In this document: one piece after another, positions 11,367 through 26,090 of the stretch | How the letters are laid out: each line of letters begins with the position of its first letter | Numbering within the stretch: position 1 is the first letter of the stretch | From: Tilletiaria anomala UBC 951 | Taxonomy: Eukaryota; Basidiomycota; Exobasidiomycetes; Georgefischeriales; Tilletiariaceae | Assembly (NCBI RefSeq): GCF_000711695.1 | Contig: NW_013546890.1 | Span: 1-41,969, forward strand | Length of the DNA: 41,969 nt | Direction of reading: 5' to 3' | The notes under the pieces: generated by a model | What the model was told of the DNA's origin: nothing | Databases searched by the model: none | What the model saw: only the letters and a program-made list of their open reading frames with translations | Translations under genes and position numbers: made by a program

Positions 11367-13309
11367 ATTGCTATTCGCGTTTGCAATACTTTTGATCCCG
11401 CGACTTTTGGAGAGTTGGGGGTCCTGCTCGGCTTGCACTTCTTGCGCTGCCCGTGCTATTGGCAGTTGAGGAACCACAGCGGAGGATGTCTGCGACGATA
11501 TGGGGGGTTGGGTATCACGAAGAAATGAAGAGGGATCAGAGACTTATAAAGAAGAACGCCAGGAGCTGGTTAATGATAAGCGGCGGCCATGCCGTGCCTG
11601 GTACATGTCACACCAAGCTGAGGCCTGCTGCACTTCTCTACTGGTTGTGCTGGTCGCGGCCACAGCGCCACAGCTCGATGGCTTCGATCGTTCGATCGTT
11701 CTGTATACTGTGCGGATCAAGCTGAGCTTCTCAAAGCCTTGGCTCTGTTAGACATTGCGACGTGCGACTTGCGACATCCAACGATGGCATGTGTTGGAAG
11801 CGTGGGCGAGCGGCCCTTTTGGATCTTCCACTAGCCGCCAGGAGCAAGTGGGAGCAAGCAAGCAGCTCATCTAGTGACACAGTTTCAATAGCTCACATAC
11901 ATACATACGCCCATAATCTCTCTCGTTGGCGGGTCTCAAAGTGCTGAAACGCTTCGTCCCTGGTGTCGGTACACCAGCGCACCAGTAGTAGTGGGAAGTA
12001 TTGGTGACTACATACGTAGCACAACAGAAAATTGTGCGAGTCTGGTGATGGCAATTGGGAAGCGATTGGCGAAGAGGAGCCCAAATGGCCACAAACTCCA
12101 AAGCTCACATCTGCACCCTGTGGTCTGCTGCTTCTTCCATTGTCTTTCATTCTAGACTGCTGGGCCCGAATATAAATGTCATGCAAAGTTGAGAACACCA
12201 CGGGACCTTGTCGACCCTTCACGCTTGCGGAGCTAAGCGGGGTATGCTTATACATACAAGCACGGGCGAAGTGAGGATCGCTGGTTTTTGAACACAGATG
12301 TGGGGGAAAATAATTAATGCTTGCGCCCATGCATGGAGAGTTGAAGGTTAAGATCCCTCAATGCCTGATATTTTCCCTACCTACATACAGCACCAATCAT
12401 TCGGCACTCCAAATCCAATTGAATGGGCGACAAAAGAAAACAATGGCGAGGCGCAACTAGCGCACCATCGAACGATGCGTGACTCCGCGACACAGGAGAA
12501 CCCATGGAGGTAGGTAGGTCAGAGCCCTCAGCCGGTCTAGAGCAAAGTCGCAAGAGGAGCGGAACAGCACAATGACAAGTCCACAAGAGTCCAAAAAAGT
12601 TTGTCGCAAAGACGCCAAGCGCCGCCGCAGCATGCCGTGTTTTACATGTATTATGAGGGGCATCATGTATGAATTCGCTGTTTTTCGCAGGTCAGCAGTC
12701 AGTAGTATTTAGTCTCAAGTGGTGCATGCTGGTGTATAGAGCTGGGACAAGCTGGGACCATGTGGGCCTAACACAAAAGCACACTAGCGCCCAGCGGAAC
12801 AACGCGTCGATCAAGGTCCGGCACGCGCTTCAGCGCCACAGGCGTCAAACATTGCATACATAAATGTACAAAATTACATATGCATGTCTTTAGACGTGCA
12901 GAGTACCCACTGTCGACCAGGTTGACACTCGTGTGCTCAACTCTCATGCTCATCACTCCTGTTCATTGCTCATCATTTTTTCCATCGCACGTCGCGGACC
13001 TTCTTTGGAGCACGTCTGGCTTCTTGTAGACGCACTGAGGCGTCAAGGAAATTTAGACAAGGGTTAACGGAGCTTCCAGATATGACTCGACCTCCTTTGG
13101 TGTGTTGATGCGTAACATGCGCTTCTTTTGTTTGAAATGCTTCAGGTCCCAGATCTTCTCGGATTGCAGATATTCAGAGCGCACGAGCTTGCAGTCTTGA
13201 ACGCGCAAATAGTGAGCGACGACCTTGCTCTTGAGCTCCACCGCGCTATTGTAAGTCAAAGCCGCGGGCGGACCGTATGGTCAGAGTCAAAGAGCGTGCT
13301 GCGCGGCGG
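11367..13309. other. Gene-poor region upstream of the Zn2Cys6 factor
   Basis: I found no recognisable gene in this stretch of nearly 2 kb. Close to the transcription factor it should contain that gene's promoter and leader. A short ACATAC-type simple repeat lies near 11895-11908, and several AT-richer patches (around 12840-12890) stand out from the generally GC-richer surroundings. Together with the retroelement fossil beyond it, this makes a low-gene island in an otherwise dense window. Confidence 0.5.
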
Positions 13310-13910
13310 CCGTGTCATGCGCTGAGCGGAAATCGACCGCACCGGCGGCGATGTACCCCGATACATGGTCTACCAGGGTGATAAGGCTTTTCGCGGGCGC
13401 TGCGTCGGTAGGGCCAACGCGTACGTGGATCATGGACACGTTCGTCCACACCCGCCGGCTCGCGAATTCCCGTCGGTGCCCCCGACGGCCCCACGCTGCG
13501 GAAGGCTCGGCACTCTTTACAATGGCGCTTGAAGTCAGCCACTTTCGCCGCCAAAGATGGGAACCAGGAGATGCAACGGAGAGCGAAGACGAAGCACGGG
13601 ACCCGTGCGTGCGCGGTGATCCCGTGCACGACGTGCAGGATGCCTTTGATCGCGGAATCAGATATGACCACCACCAGTAGAGCACCCGCGTCCTCCTGGT
13701 CCTCCGTCGCAACGGTCGCACCAAGGATACCTGTACTCCGTTTGTGGCACATAAAGGCCAAACGGATAGCCGGTGCCGTACCGGCAAAATAATAGTGATG
13801 CACCCCATCCAAAGAGCGAGGCGTCGGTGCGTACGACTAGCTGCTCGCAGGGTGGGTGGAAGTGAACCGAGTATGCCGCGGCGACAACCGGCCGGCTGCC
13901 TCCCATGTCG
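13310..13910 (-). mobile_element. Decayed LTR-retrotransposon pol fossil (RNase H and integrase parts)
   Basis: On the - strand, fragments in more than one frame resemble pol of an LTR element, probably Ty3/Gypsy-like. In transcript order they are an RNase H piece (RTDASLFGWGASLL), a His-His/Cys-Cys integrase zinc-binding piece ending HCKECRAFR, and the start of an integrase core (IHVRVGPTD, then LVDHVSGYIAAGAV). A possible end of the reverse transcriptase lies further upstream, near 14020-14275, but is weaker. No gag, protease or terminal repeats were recognised. It is clearly broken, with at least two or three breaks, and heavily truncated, so it is an old copy. It sits in the gene-poor gap between the Zn2Cys6 factor and the biotin ligase. 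Confidence 0.7.
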
Positions 13911-14810
13911 ACGTAGGCATGCTTGCCGATGCTATAAGCACCTAAATGCTCCTCAGACTTGCATGAATGTAGTCACTATCCCTGCCTTCGTAGAGTGCCG
14001 CTGCATCTCTAGGGATTGGTTTACTGTGAATACCGATGGTCGCAACGTAATCTCTCATGCATACGCACATCGAGTGGGCTCACTTGAATCTCCTTTACAA
14101 TACTCCATTGGCTCACTTGAAAATCGCAACCAAGGTTAGTGTGTGTGCCGTGGGTAAGCGGAATGAGCGAATTCTTGTTTTGGTTCGATGACCGCGCGCC
14201 GCCAAAATCCAACCGTTCAAGAAAGACCTCGCGCAGTGCCCGAACAGATTTGCACTCCTGGCATGGCCCTCGCATCGTAGCAGGAGAGCGAGGAGGAATT
14301 CAATTCCTATTGCCTTAGAGGAAAGAGACTCCTCCAAGACGCAATGAATGACCTGCATAATCATCGAGGCCTAACCGTCCAGCGGTAAGAATGGAGTGAT
14401 AGTCAGGCGGCCGTCTTCGGGTTGTTTGCCTTGTCGGCACACACGAGTAAGCTCCCGCAACCAGGAGGCGATGAAGGGGCAGGATGTGCACGCGCCTTGT
14501 TCCTGTAGACCTTTTGACTTAGGGTTATGAGCGAAACACTCTCGGCTCCCGTCTTCCTGTCCTTCTTGCTTGCATATATGTCTCCATGGACTAACACCCT
14601 CTTCCCAAAGTTACAGCAATCAGCTTTAGGGCGGTCATTAGCGCGTATCGTTGGAAGATTATCTGTAACCACACTGCGGCGAGCTTGGGAATTGCGAGAG
14701 CTTCTGAATTCTGCATTGGCCAGCCTACCTTTGATCGTGTCAGCCTATACTCGACGTGCTGCAGTAACGCCTCGTCCCCGGCCTCCCCTGCGAAGAACTC
14801 TCTCGCCGTC
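13911..14810. other. Intergenic region before the biotin ligase gene; possible further retroelement debris
   Basis: This is about 900 bp between the retroelement fossil and the ATG of the biotin ligase. The part near 14020-14275 on - might be more pol debris, but the match is weak. The last few hundred bases are open in the + frame of the ligase back to 14685. The first ATG there is 14811, so this should be promoter and leader. No tRNA or other RNA gene was recognised. Confidence 0.45.
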
Positions 14811-17311
14811 ATGTCCAACATCTTGATCTATGCCGGCCCCGGCACGTCGCAGTCCGCACTCTCACACACGATCAATACTCTGAGAGTCTTATTGCCGTCG
14901 TATGATGTGCAGACAATTCAAGCGAAGTCAATTGCACTGGATCCATGGTCGAGCAGCACCTCCCTGTTCGTGATCCCGGGGGGAAGGGACTTGCCCTACC
15001 TCGACGCTCTTACGCAACAATATCCCCTCCCCTCTGGTAGAAGTACAGTATCTGCTGTGGAGCGCATCAATGATTACGTCCGGCGAGACGGAGGATCTTT
15101 TCTTGGAATATGCGCCGGCGCGTACTTTGCCTCGTCATTCTGTGACTTCGAAGAGGGCACGCCACTCGAAGTCAGAGGCGAGCGGCCAGCACTGCGCTTC
15201 TTTCCTGGAACATGCAAGGGCACTGTATATCCAGGCTTTGTCTACGAGTCTGATGCCGGTTCACGTGTTGTTCAAGTGAAGCTGAATGCCAAGTTGGGAA
15301 GTGGATCATTGGCGGCTCACTATAACGGTGGAGGTGCTTTCATGCACGCTGAGCAGTACAAGCAACAAGGGATCGAAGTCCTCGCCCGTTACAGTAGCGA
15401 TGACCCGACCATCGCTGGTGGGGAACAATCGATTTTCTCGGGACAGCCTGCTGTCATCCTTACAAAAGCAGACAAAGGTCAAGCCCTGCTCTTTGGCGTC
15501 CACCCCGAGTTCCCTATGGGCCCGCGCAGCAGATTCGTCAAGCAGATCGGGGATGTATCGACTCTGCCTGCTTCTTTTCAGGACTCTGAGTTACAAGAAT
15601 CGCAACGCCTCCGAGCTTTAGGGGGTATTCTGAAGCTTTTGAGCTTGGAAGTCAGCATACCTGAAAGCCAGAACGAGTCGGCGGTGCGGCAGCATCTCGC
15701 CGGCCTTTCTCTTTCGACATCGTCGGCCAAGACCCCTTCGATCACGGACCCACCTCGGCTCACTCCGCTGATACTGATGGAAACAGAATCTGGCGCCGTT
15801 CATTCAGTATTGGAGTCTCTCCGTCAGCTCCCACGACCCCCAACTTCGAAAATTTCCAGTCCGCAGCTTTCCCAACTGACGCTCAGGGAAGGACCCCATG
15901 ACCCGGACTTCGAGCGTGATGCCCTCCGGTCTGCTGAGCTGTTCGGCTTCAAAGACGTGAATGACACGTTCCATATCTTCTTACCAACGTCACAAAGCGC
16001 GACACAGCAGCAGACAGAGACCTCGCTCCAAGTACTATGCCGAGATGCCGACTATCAAGCATACCTGACTCCGTCCGATAGCAGGGGATCACCAAGCGGG
16101 GAAGAAATGACTGACCAAGTCGTAGAAGTCGACCTGAATGCGGTACCGAAGTACATCCTTGCGTATCCGTCTGGCGCGTACCCTTCATCCGGAAGATTGA
16201 TGCCGTACTTTAATGCGCCTCAATTCATCAAGAGCTTGGCTGCTAGCCGGCAGCTGCTACGCGATGCGCCCATCATAGCTTCGAGCGGAATTGCTTGGCA
16301 GGCCCCCGTGACGATTGCTAGTGCATTCGTGTACGCGCAGGTGGTTACGAGCACACAGACGATGCTAGACAAGTGAGTTGGTCCGTACTGACCTAACCTG
16401 CATGCATCTTCTGACTTGAAATGTCTATTTCGACTTCTCGAAGAAACTACAAAGTCCTCAGCCGGCTTCCGACGGGGTTCACTGCCATTGCAACCCACCA
16501 GGTCTCCGGGCGAGGCCGAGGTGGAAATGCCTGGATTTCTCCTCTTGGTTGTTTGCAGTTCTCCTCGGTCTTACATCTTCCAAGTTCATTGGCAAGTGGT
16601 GTCGTTTTTGTCCAATACATCGCTGGATTAGCCATCGTTCTTGCCGTGCGTCACGCGCTGGGCAGAGCGTATGTCGAAGTGGGTCAAAAAATCAGGATAA
16701 AATGGCCAAACGATGTGTATGCCGAGGTCGGCGAGGACGCACCGGGGCAGGAGCAAAGGAAAGGCACATTCACGGTTGACGGCAAACGCTACGCCAAGCT
16801 TGCAGGTGTCCTCGTGAACAGTCAATTTGCAGGCAAAGATTTCGCGCTCGTTGTAGGCTGTGGGATCAATTGCCTCAACTCAAGACCAACGACGTCACTC
16901 TCGGATTTGATTAGTATCCATAACGCGACCCTTCCAACTGACAGGAGTGCCCTGCCACTCGTATCACAAGAGGCGCTGCTCGGCGCGATACTGGCAACCT
17001 TCGAGCAGCTATGGAATATCTTCATTAAGACGGGCACATTTGAGCCCTTCAAAGAGCTCTACCGCGACATATGGTTACACTCAGATCAGGAAGCGACGCT
17101 CATGGACACCGACCCGCCGACGCACGCGAGAATCGTCGGCATCAGCTCCGACTTCGGCATGCTCCGCGCCGTGCCTGTCGAGCACCAGATCACGAGTGCA
17201 GACTATGACGCGTGGAGCAAGTCAGCTACGACCACGTCGCCTTTTATAGATTTGCAGCCAGACGGCAATTCGTTTGACATGTTGCAAAATCTTATACGGC
17301 GAAAGGAATGA
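14811..17311 (+). CDS. BPL1: Biotin-protein ligase (holocarboxylase synthetase), 809 aa
   Basis: Two exons, 14811-16372 and 16444-17311, are split by a 71-nt intron with donor GTGAGT; the join gives MLDKNYKVLSRLPTGF. The enzyme makes biotinyl-AMP from biotin and ATP and transfers biotin to a lysine of carboxylases such as acetyl-CoA carboxylase and pyruvate carboxylase. The N-terminal ~260 residues match the glutamine-amidotransferase-like BPL_N domain of eukaryotic ligases (LFVIPGGRDLPYLDAL; GICAGAYFAS with the nucleophile-position Cys). The catalytic domain begins near 521 with the biotinyl-AMP loop GRGRGGNAWIS at 543-553 and KWPNDVY near 606, and ends in a small SH3-like C-terminal domain (THARIVGISSDFGML). 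The length is a little above the yeast enzyme (about 690). Its stop is only 30 bp from the stop of the convergent decarboxylase gene. Confidence 0.95.
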
Positions 17312-17341
17312 AAGAGCAAGTGGCTCATGCAGTTGGTTGGG

Positions 17342-19345
17342 CTATGCTACATTAACTTCTCCCGATTCCATCCTGTGGGCGTAATACCTGCACATCTCGA
17401 GCAAACCTTCTTTCAATGACCAGCGAGGCTCCCAGTTGAGCAATTGCTTTGCACGGGTCGTGTCTGGACGTCTTTGCTTGGGATCGTCCGTGGGCATCGG
17501 ACAGTAGACCACCTTGACCCCATTGATCTCCTCGGCTTCGCCTTCGACATGCGGCGCGTCTGCAGCCGCCAATGACTCTGATAAGGAACCCATTTCCAAC
17601 AGCCCATTAGGGGAAAGCTCGGATTTTACCTGCTGTACTGCAGCTGCGACCGCCTCGACAAGCTCTTTGATAGTGAACTCGTGACCATTTCCGATGTTCA
17701 CAGGACCGTGCACGCCATGTAGAAGGTCGTCTCTACCCTTCTCGTCGGTCGGGTCCGAGCCTGCAATGTCATCCACCTCGACGTTCATGAGTGCTATGAG
17801 CGCATCAACAAGGTCATGAATGAACATGAAGCTTCGCGTCTGGCTGCCGTCGCCGTACACGGTAAGAGGCTCGCCCTTGAGACCTTGCAGGATGAAGTTC
17901 GAGACGACTCGCCCGTCGAACGGATGCATTCGTGGGCCGTAGGTGTTGAATATGCGCGCTACTCGAACGTCAACACCATCTTGGTAGAGGTAACCGTCTG
18001 TAGCAATCCAATCCCATCAGCCAACCTTCCTTCAAACACGGTACATTATCGCTCACATGTGAGAGTCTCTGCAACTGTAGACAGACAATGGGAGGCTTCA
18101 GTCTTGCACTGGAGATCGGAGGTGCAGTCTGCGGACTCACTTCTTTTGCCTTCATCGTAGCAGCCCCTGGGACCGGTCTGGTTGACATTACCATTGTAGT
18201 TTTCCGGTTGAGGGTGCACATCGGGGTCGCCGTATACCTCACTCGTGCTTGCCAGCAAAAACCGCGCCTTCGTGCGTTTAGCCAATCCGAGCATGTTCAT
18301 GGTTCCCATAAAGTTGGTTTTGATCGTCTTAATCTGGTTGACCTGATAGGATTTTGGACTTGCCGGGCATGCGAGATGGTAGATCTGATCCACTTCGACA
18401 AGCAGTGGGTTCACTACATCGTGCCGGACCAACTCGAAACTTGGATGCCCGACCCAGTGCGACAAGGAAGATTTCGTGCCGGTGAAGAAGTTGTCCACGA
18501 CCATGACTTCGTGACCCATGAGCATGAGGCGATCGACGAGATGACTACCAACAAAGCCAGCCCTGCGAGTCGTAGTCTGATCAGCATTCGTGAATGTCAA
18601 AGAGCCCTGCACCACTGAAAGGCGCTCACCCTCCCGTGACTAGCACGCGTTTCTTTTGCTCAAAGCTGAGGACTCTTGTTGGAAGAAATTGTGGCATCTG
18701 AGAAGGGCTGAAACTGACCACACGAGTCCTGGGTTTAGCACTGAAGCTCTGTCCCAAACTCGAAAGGCTTGCTGAGGAGCTCGAGTGTGGCACATCAGCA
18801 CCTGAGGGGCTTAGCGCCTGAGACAGCTGATCGCTTGCAATGGTAGCGCCTACAGCATTAATGATGCCGCTTGCCTTGCATATCGATCCCCCGGGCGCCC
18901 ATCGCCGTGAAGCCGTAGCATGTCTAGGCGTAGCTGCATGGCTTAGGGATGCCGACCGACGGATGCCACCTTGCTCGGAAGACGGCCCAACGAACGCAGA
19001 ACTAGCGTTGCTCGCACCCGAATCGGTCCGCACTCTCCTGAATACGACGGTAGGGGGCGTGTTGGGAGTCGGGGCCGAGCTGCCTGGCGAGACTGCAGCG
19101 GCGTGAAGAATAGATTGCGCACTTGAGCTCGGAGGAAATGTCGGAGTACCGAGCGTGGTGGAGGACCCGCTTGACGGAATGGTGGACAGTCCATAAGACA
19201 TGTACTCTGGCTTGAGGTACAGCTCGCGAAGGAGCCGCAGAGGGATGTCCCAATCGTTGAAGCTGAGGCCCTCTGGATCAGGGGAGCTGGAATCCCTCAC
19301 TGGCGCACCAGGAGTTGGGGGGCAAAACGCTGGCTGGTCCACCAT
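17342..19345 (-). CDS. UXS1: UDP-glucuronate decarboxylase (UDP-xylose synthase), about 603 aa
   Basis: Four exons fit in phase: 19345-18630, 18562-18141, 18074-18057 (only 18 nt) and 17997-17342. The introns are 67, 66 and 59 nt, with donors GTGAGC, GTGAGT and GTGAGC. The enzyme converts UDP-glucuronate to UDP-xylose with bound NAD, supplying xylose for polysaccharide and capsule-type glycans. It is a short-chain dehydrogenase-type Rossmann enzyme: nucleotide-binding TGGAGFVGSH near 238, the family signature [11 protein letters not shown], and the catalytic Y-x3-K in CYDEGKR near 374-378. It continues with [24 protein letters not shown] and [10 protein letters not shown]. The first ~235 residues are a Ser/Pro-rich extension of unknown role. 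The frame is open slightly upstream to a GTG at 19384, but 19345 is the first in-frame ATG. It shares a 424-bp divergent upstream region with the Dpb11-like gene. Confidence 0.92.
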
Positions 19346-19769
19346 GATGCCTGCTTTTTCGTCGAGGGTGACAACACTAATCACGGCGTGTTGGCACGTT
19401 CAGGTCCTCCCTCGGACTGGTTAGCACGAAGGGCGGTCATGCTTGGAGCCTGACTGTATTCGAGACCTGCTCAACCGATTCTTCCAGAGGCCTCCTACCG
19501 TCGTCCAACGCAAAGCTGAAACTTGAAAGCGTGATCAGAACTTGGATTGTACTGGCCCTTAACAAGAGACTGTGTGCAGACTTGGCACTGCGCCAGTGTG
19601 GCCGACGTGTCTGAACGCGTCGAACCCAACCTCACTCTACAGCCTCTTTGGCATACTGCACTCAACTGATGAACATGGAAACATGATCTCTCCAAATGGT
19701 ATGTGACCCTCCATTCGACGATCTGCGCCCAGAGCTGGCGGTACTCGCGTGCCGACGCTCACTTAGAAA
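19346..19769. promoter_or_regulatory. Divergent promoter region between UXS1 and DPB11
   Basis: This 424-bp region separates two ATGs facing away from each other. One perfect MCB motif, ACGCGT, lies at 19615-19620, about 150 bp upstream of the DPB11-like start. In yeasts this motif binds the MBF/Swi6 complex and drives G1/S transcription of replication genes, so it plausibly serves DPB11; that is inferred from the motif and the neighbour. A short upstream frame starting with ATG at 19440 on - (about 19 codons) could act as a leader ORF of UXS1. Confidence 0.4.
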
Positions 19770-22645
19770 ATGAATCGTGGAGGGGCCAGGAGAGGCCATC
19801 TATCTAAGAAGATAGCAAATGTCAAGCTCCGCCCAGTCGCCCCAGCAGCCCGCAACATTGACGGCGTCGACGATGCGGCAGAGTCGTCACACACAGCAGC
19901 CCGACGGGGACGAGAAGAACGGGAGGATGCGCTGATGCGAAAGTCCGTGCTCGAGGGCGGCGAGGGCGAAGACGAAGATAATGGGGCTCAGGGTAATGCT
20001 CGAATGGACGCGCAAGATCAAGAGCATGCGCTGCCTCTTGCAGGCCTTGTCATTTGCCTGACTGGCATCGATCAGCACCGCGACAGGGTCGCGTCTCACA
20101 TCCAAAGTCTCGGTGCAAGGCACGAGAAGGACTTGACAGAAGATGTAACGCACCTCATTGCCAACAAGCCTGGAAGCCAAAAGTACCGTTGCGCCGTCCG
20201 ACTTGGCATGAAGGTCGTCACGACCGCCTGGCTGGGCGCGATCATGGAGTGCTGGCTCGAGGCGAACACTGCGGACCTCGAAAAGATATCCAGGTTGCAT
20301 TCCATGAAACCTCTTGAGGGACTCAAGATTGCCATGACAGGCTTTGCGGAGGGTGAGCGGCGCGAGTCTCCTTTTGCGAGCCATGTTCTTGTTGCTGAAG
20401 TTTTGCAACGCCAGGTCCATCCTCTTTCGAGCTGTCGCGTCGAGTCCAGGCACTAGGAGCAGACTTCTGCCCTTCCTTTTCGATGGAAGCGGGCGTTACG
20501 CACGTACTCAGCGGTACCGACGACATACGCAAGTCTAAGACGCTCGAGTTTCTAAGCGCAAGACGCGATCGCCTCAGAAAGAACTGGCAAGGCAAGCAGT
20601 CTCAAATGGACAGCACGCCTTGGGTCGTGCGGGCTGCGTGGGTGGAAGACTCTGCAGAGGCCGGCGTATGCATGGAGGAGGAGGATTATGAAGTTTGGAT
20701 CAATGCGCCGCCGATGAACAAGAAAGAGGCGTTGATCGAGGAGCTACGCAAACAGCAAGCCAAAATGGACAAGACCATCGAAGGCAGGATGAGAGCAGCA
20801 AGGGAAGCCTTGCGCAAGCGAAAGTTTGCCGGGGATGGTGCGCTCCTCGTCGATAACAAAAAGCGATTAAAGCGAGGCGGCAGCATGGGTCTCGACGATG
20901 CTGCTGAAGCGCCCAATCGACTTAAAAGCGTCGTCGATCAGATCACAGAGGCGTCCAAGCTGGCAGTCGCAGAGACTACCCTGAACAAGAAATCCAAGTG
21001 GGGAAACACTGAATCGAGTAGTGGCAGCGGGCTGCAAGCCAAAGCGAACAATCCTTCCCCGGGAAGTGCGAATCCGGCTTTCGCACCAAATTCTTTAAAA
21101 GGTCCGGGCTCAGTTCCACCCGAGTCACGACAGCCCCTCTCTGCATCGCAAGAGACAAGCTTGGGACAACATGCTTTGGACAAAGGTGCTTGCTTGCCGC
21201 CCGATCAGCCCCAAGGCGAAGCGTCTGCGAGCGCAACAGATGCGGACACAGGAAAGGGCAAGAAGATAGAAGGGTCTCAATCCGTGCAGCCATCTCAGCC
21301 AATTCAATACCTGGCTGGTGTTTCGGCACGCTTCGATATGGACTCTCCTGACCCCCACAAGGTGTCACGCATGAAGGAAGCGATGAAGGTTGCAGGGGCA
21401 ACAGTAATGGAAGATGCGGAAACCTCTGTCCAGTACACCATTGTGCCCCTCGTCTACTCAGCGGCACCGCAGCCGCATCAGGGCCAATTAGTCACTGTCC
21501 TGTGGCTGGAGCAGTGCAACTTCTCCCGGCGGATCGCAGATCCAGGTGAATTTGTCGGACTCCGGCCAACGAAGGTACCTCTACCTCTACCTCTGCTGAC
21601 TTCAAGTGCCGTACAAGTCCACTACACCGGCTTTCCCGTCAACGGCCCCTCACGACTCTTCATCAGCACGATACTCCAGGAAATGGGCGTGTACGAGTCT
21701 TCATCATTCAACAAAAAGGACACGCACCTGCTCATCGCAGATGATACACCGGATGATAATGCCAAGGTGATAAAAGCCAAGAAATTCGGCACAGAGATTG
21801 TCAAGCTTGATTTTCTCGAACGGTGTTTCCAAGAAGGCATTATTGATCCGCCTCCACGTCCGCGCAGCAGCCGCTCGCAGTGTTCCGTGTCGCCAGCCCC
21901 ACCCACGGCACTGCCGAAGGGCAAACACCCGGCGTTTGCTAGCACAATGGCGCAATTTACCAGCTTCAGTACTCAGACATCTTCCTCTGAGGCCAGCTTC
22001 GGCACCACTACCGCATCCAAATTGGGTGTGAAGGATCGTACTGTCGCTAGGCGGGCAGCGGCGACATCTGCGTTGGCAGAGCAAATGAAAGCTGCGCTCG
22101 ACAGGAGCGCCTCGTCGGCCGGCGTGGCGCAAGGCGGGAGGCGACGTCCACGACCTCGCAGTGCGCGACCGCAAGGTAGCGACCGCGCGAGGCAACGCTC
22201 TTTGTCTGTGCTTGACATCGATAGCGATGTACCGATCGTTGAGCACGAGCCTGTGGCAGTAGGGATGAATGAGGATCGACGAGGGGCGGAGGACAGGGAT
22301 AGTGACGGAGAAGATGCACCACCACCTCTGCCTCAGCAGACGCAGGTGCTGGTTTCGTACGACAATCCGAGGGCGCGGCGTGAGCAGCGGAAGCTGATGG
22401 CTTTGATGAGTGGGACGCCACGTGAGGCCGCATCCACCGAGTCACGGTCCACAGCAACTGCGCTTCAAGCACCAGCCGCGCCGCATGGCCAAGACACGGG
22501 CTCGACGACGGGAGCCAAGAGCGGTGAAGCTCCTGAGAAGGTTGTGGCAGCGCCACCGCCTAGAGACACGCGTCGAACGCGATCGGCACACGACACCAAG
22601 CCAATTAGGGCTCGGAACCAGCTAGGCATATCGAGGAAAGGATAA
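19770..22645 (+). CDS. DPB11: Four-BRCT replication initiation and checkpoint protein (Dpb11/Rad4/TopBP1), 937 aa
   Basis: Two exons, 19770-20352 and 20415-22645, are joined over a 62-nt intron (donor GTGAGC) inside the second BRCT domain. In yeasts this scaffold binds CDK-phosphorylated Sld3 and Sld2 to start replication, and it activates the Mec1/ATR checkpoint. BRCT domains: BRCT1 about 88-172 (LAGLVICLTGI ... VTTAWLGAIMECW), BRCT2 about 181-278 (LEGLKIAMTGFAEG ... VVRAAWVEDS), BRCT3 about 491-585 and BRCT4 about 591-675 (VQVHYTGFPVNGPSR ... THLLIADDTPDD ... VKLDFLERCF). This 2+2 layout with a long linker is that of Dpb11/Rad4. The C-terminal tail carries the conserved-looking stretch YDNPRARREQRKLMALM. 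The linker and tail are basic and Ser-rich. It converges on phosphofructokinase with 77 bp between the stops. Confidence 0.88.
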
Positions 22646-22722
22646 ATTGGATGTTGTATGTATTTGCATTTATACATATCGATTTCAGTACCTTCGCCCT
22701 CTTTTGGGTTTCGTAAAGTCTC

Positions 22723-26090
<3,368 letters not shown>

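Noticed and set aside
14021-14364. Small frames on - before the biotin ligase as an independent gene
   Set aside because: No start, domain or splice structure is convincing; at best they are further retroelement debris.
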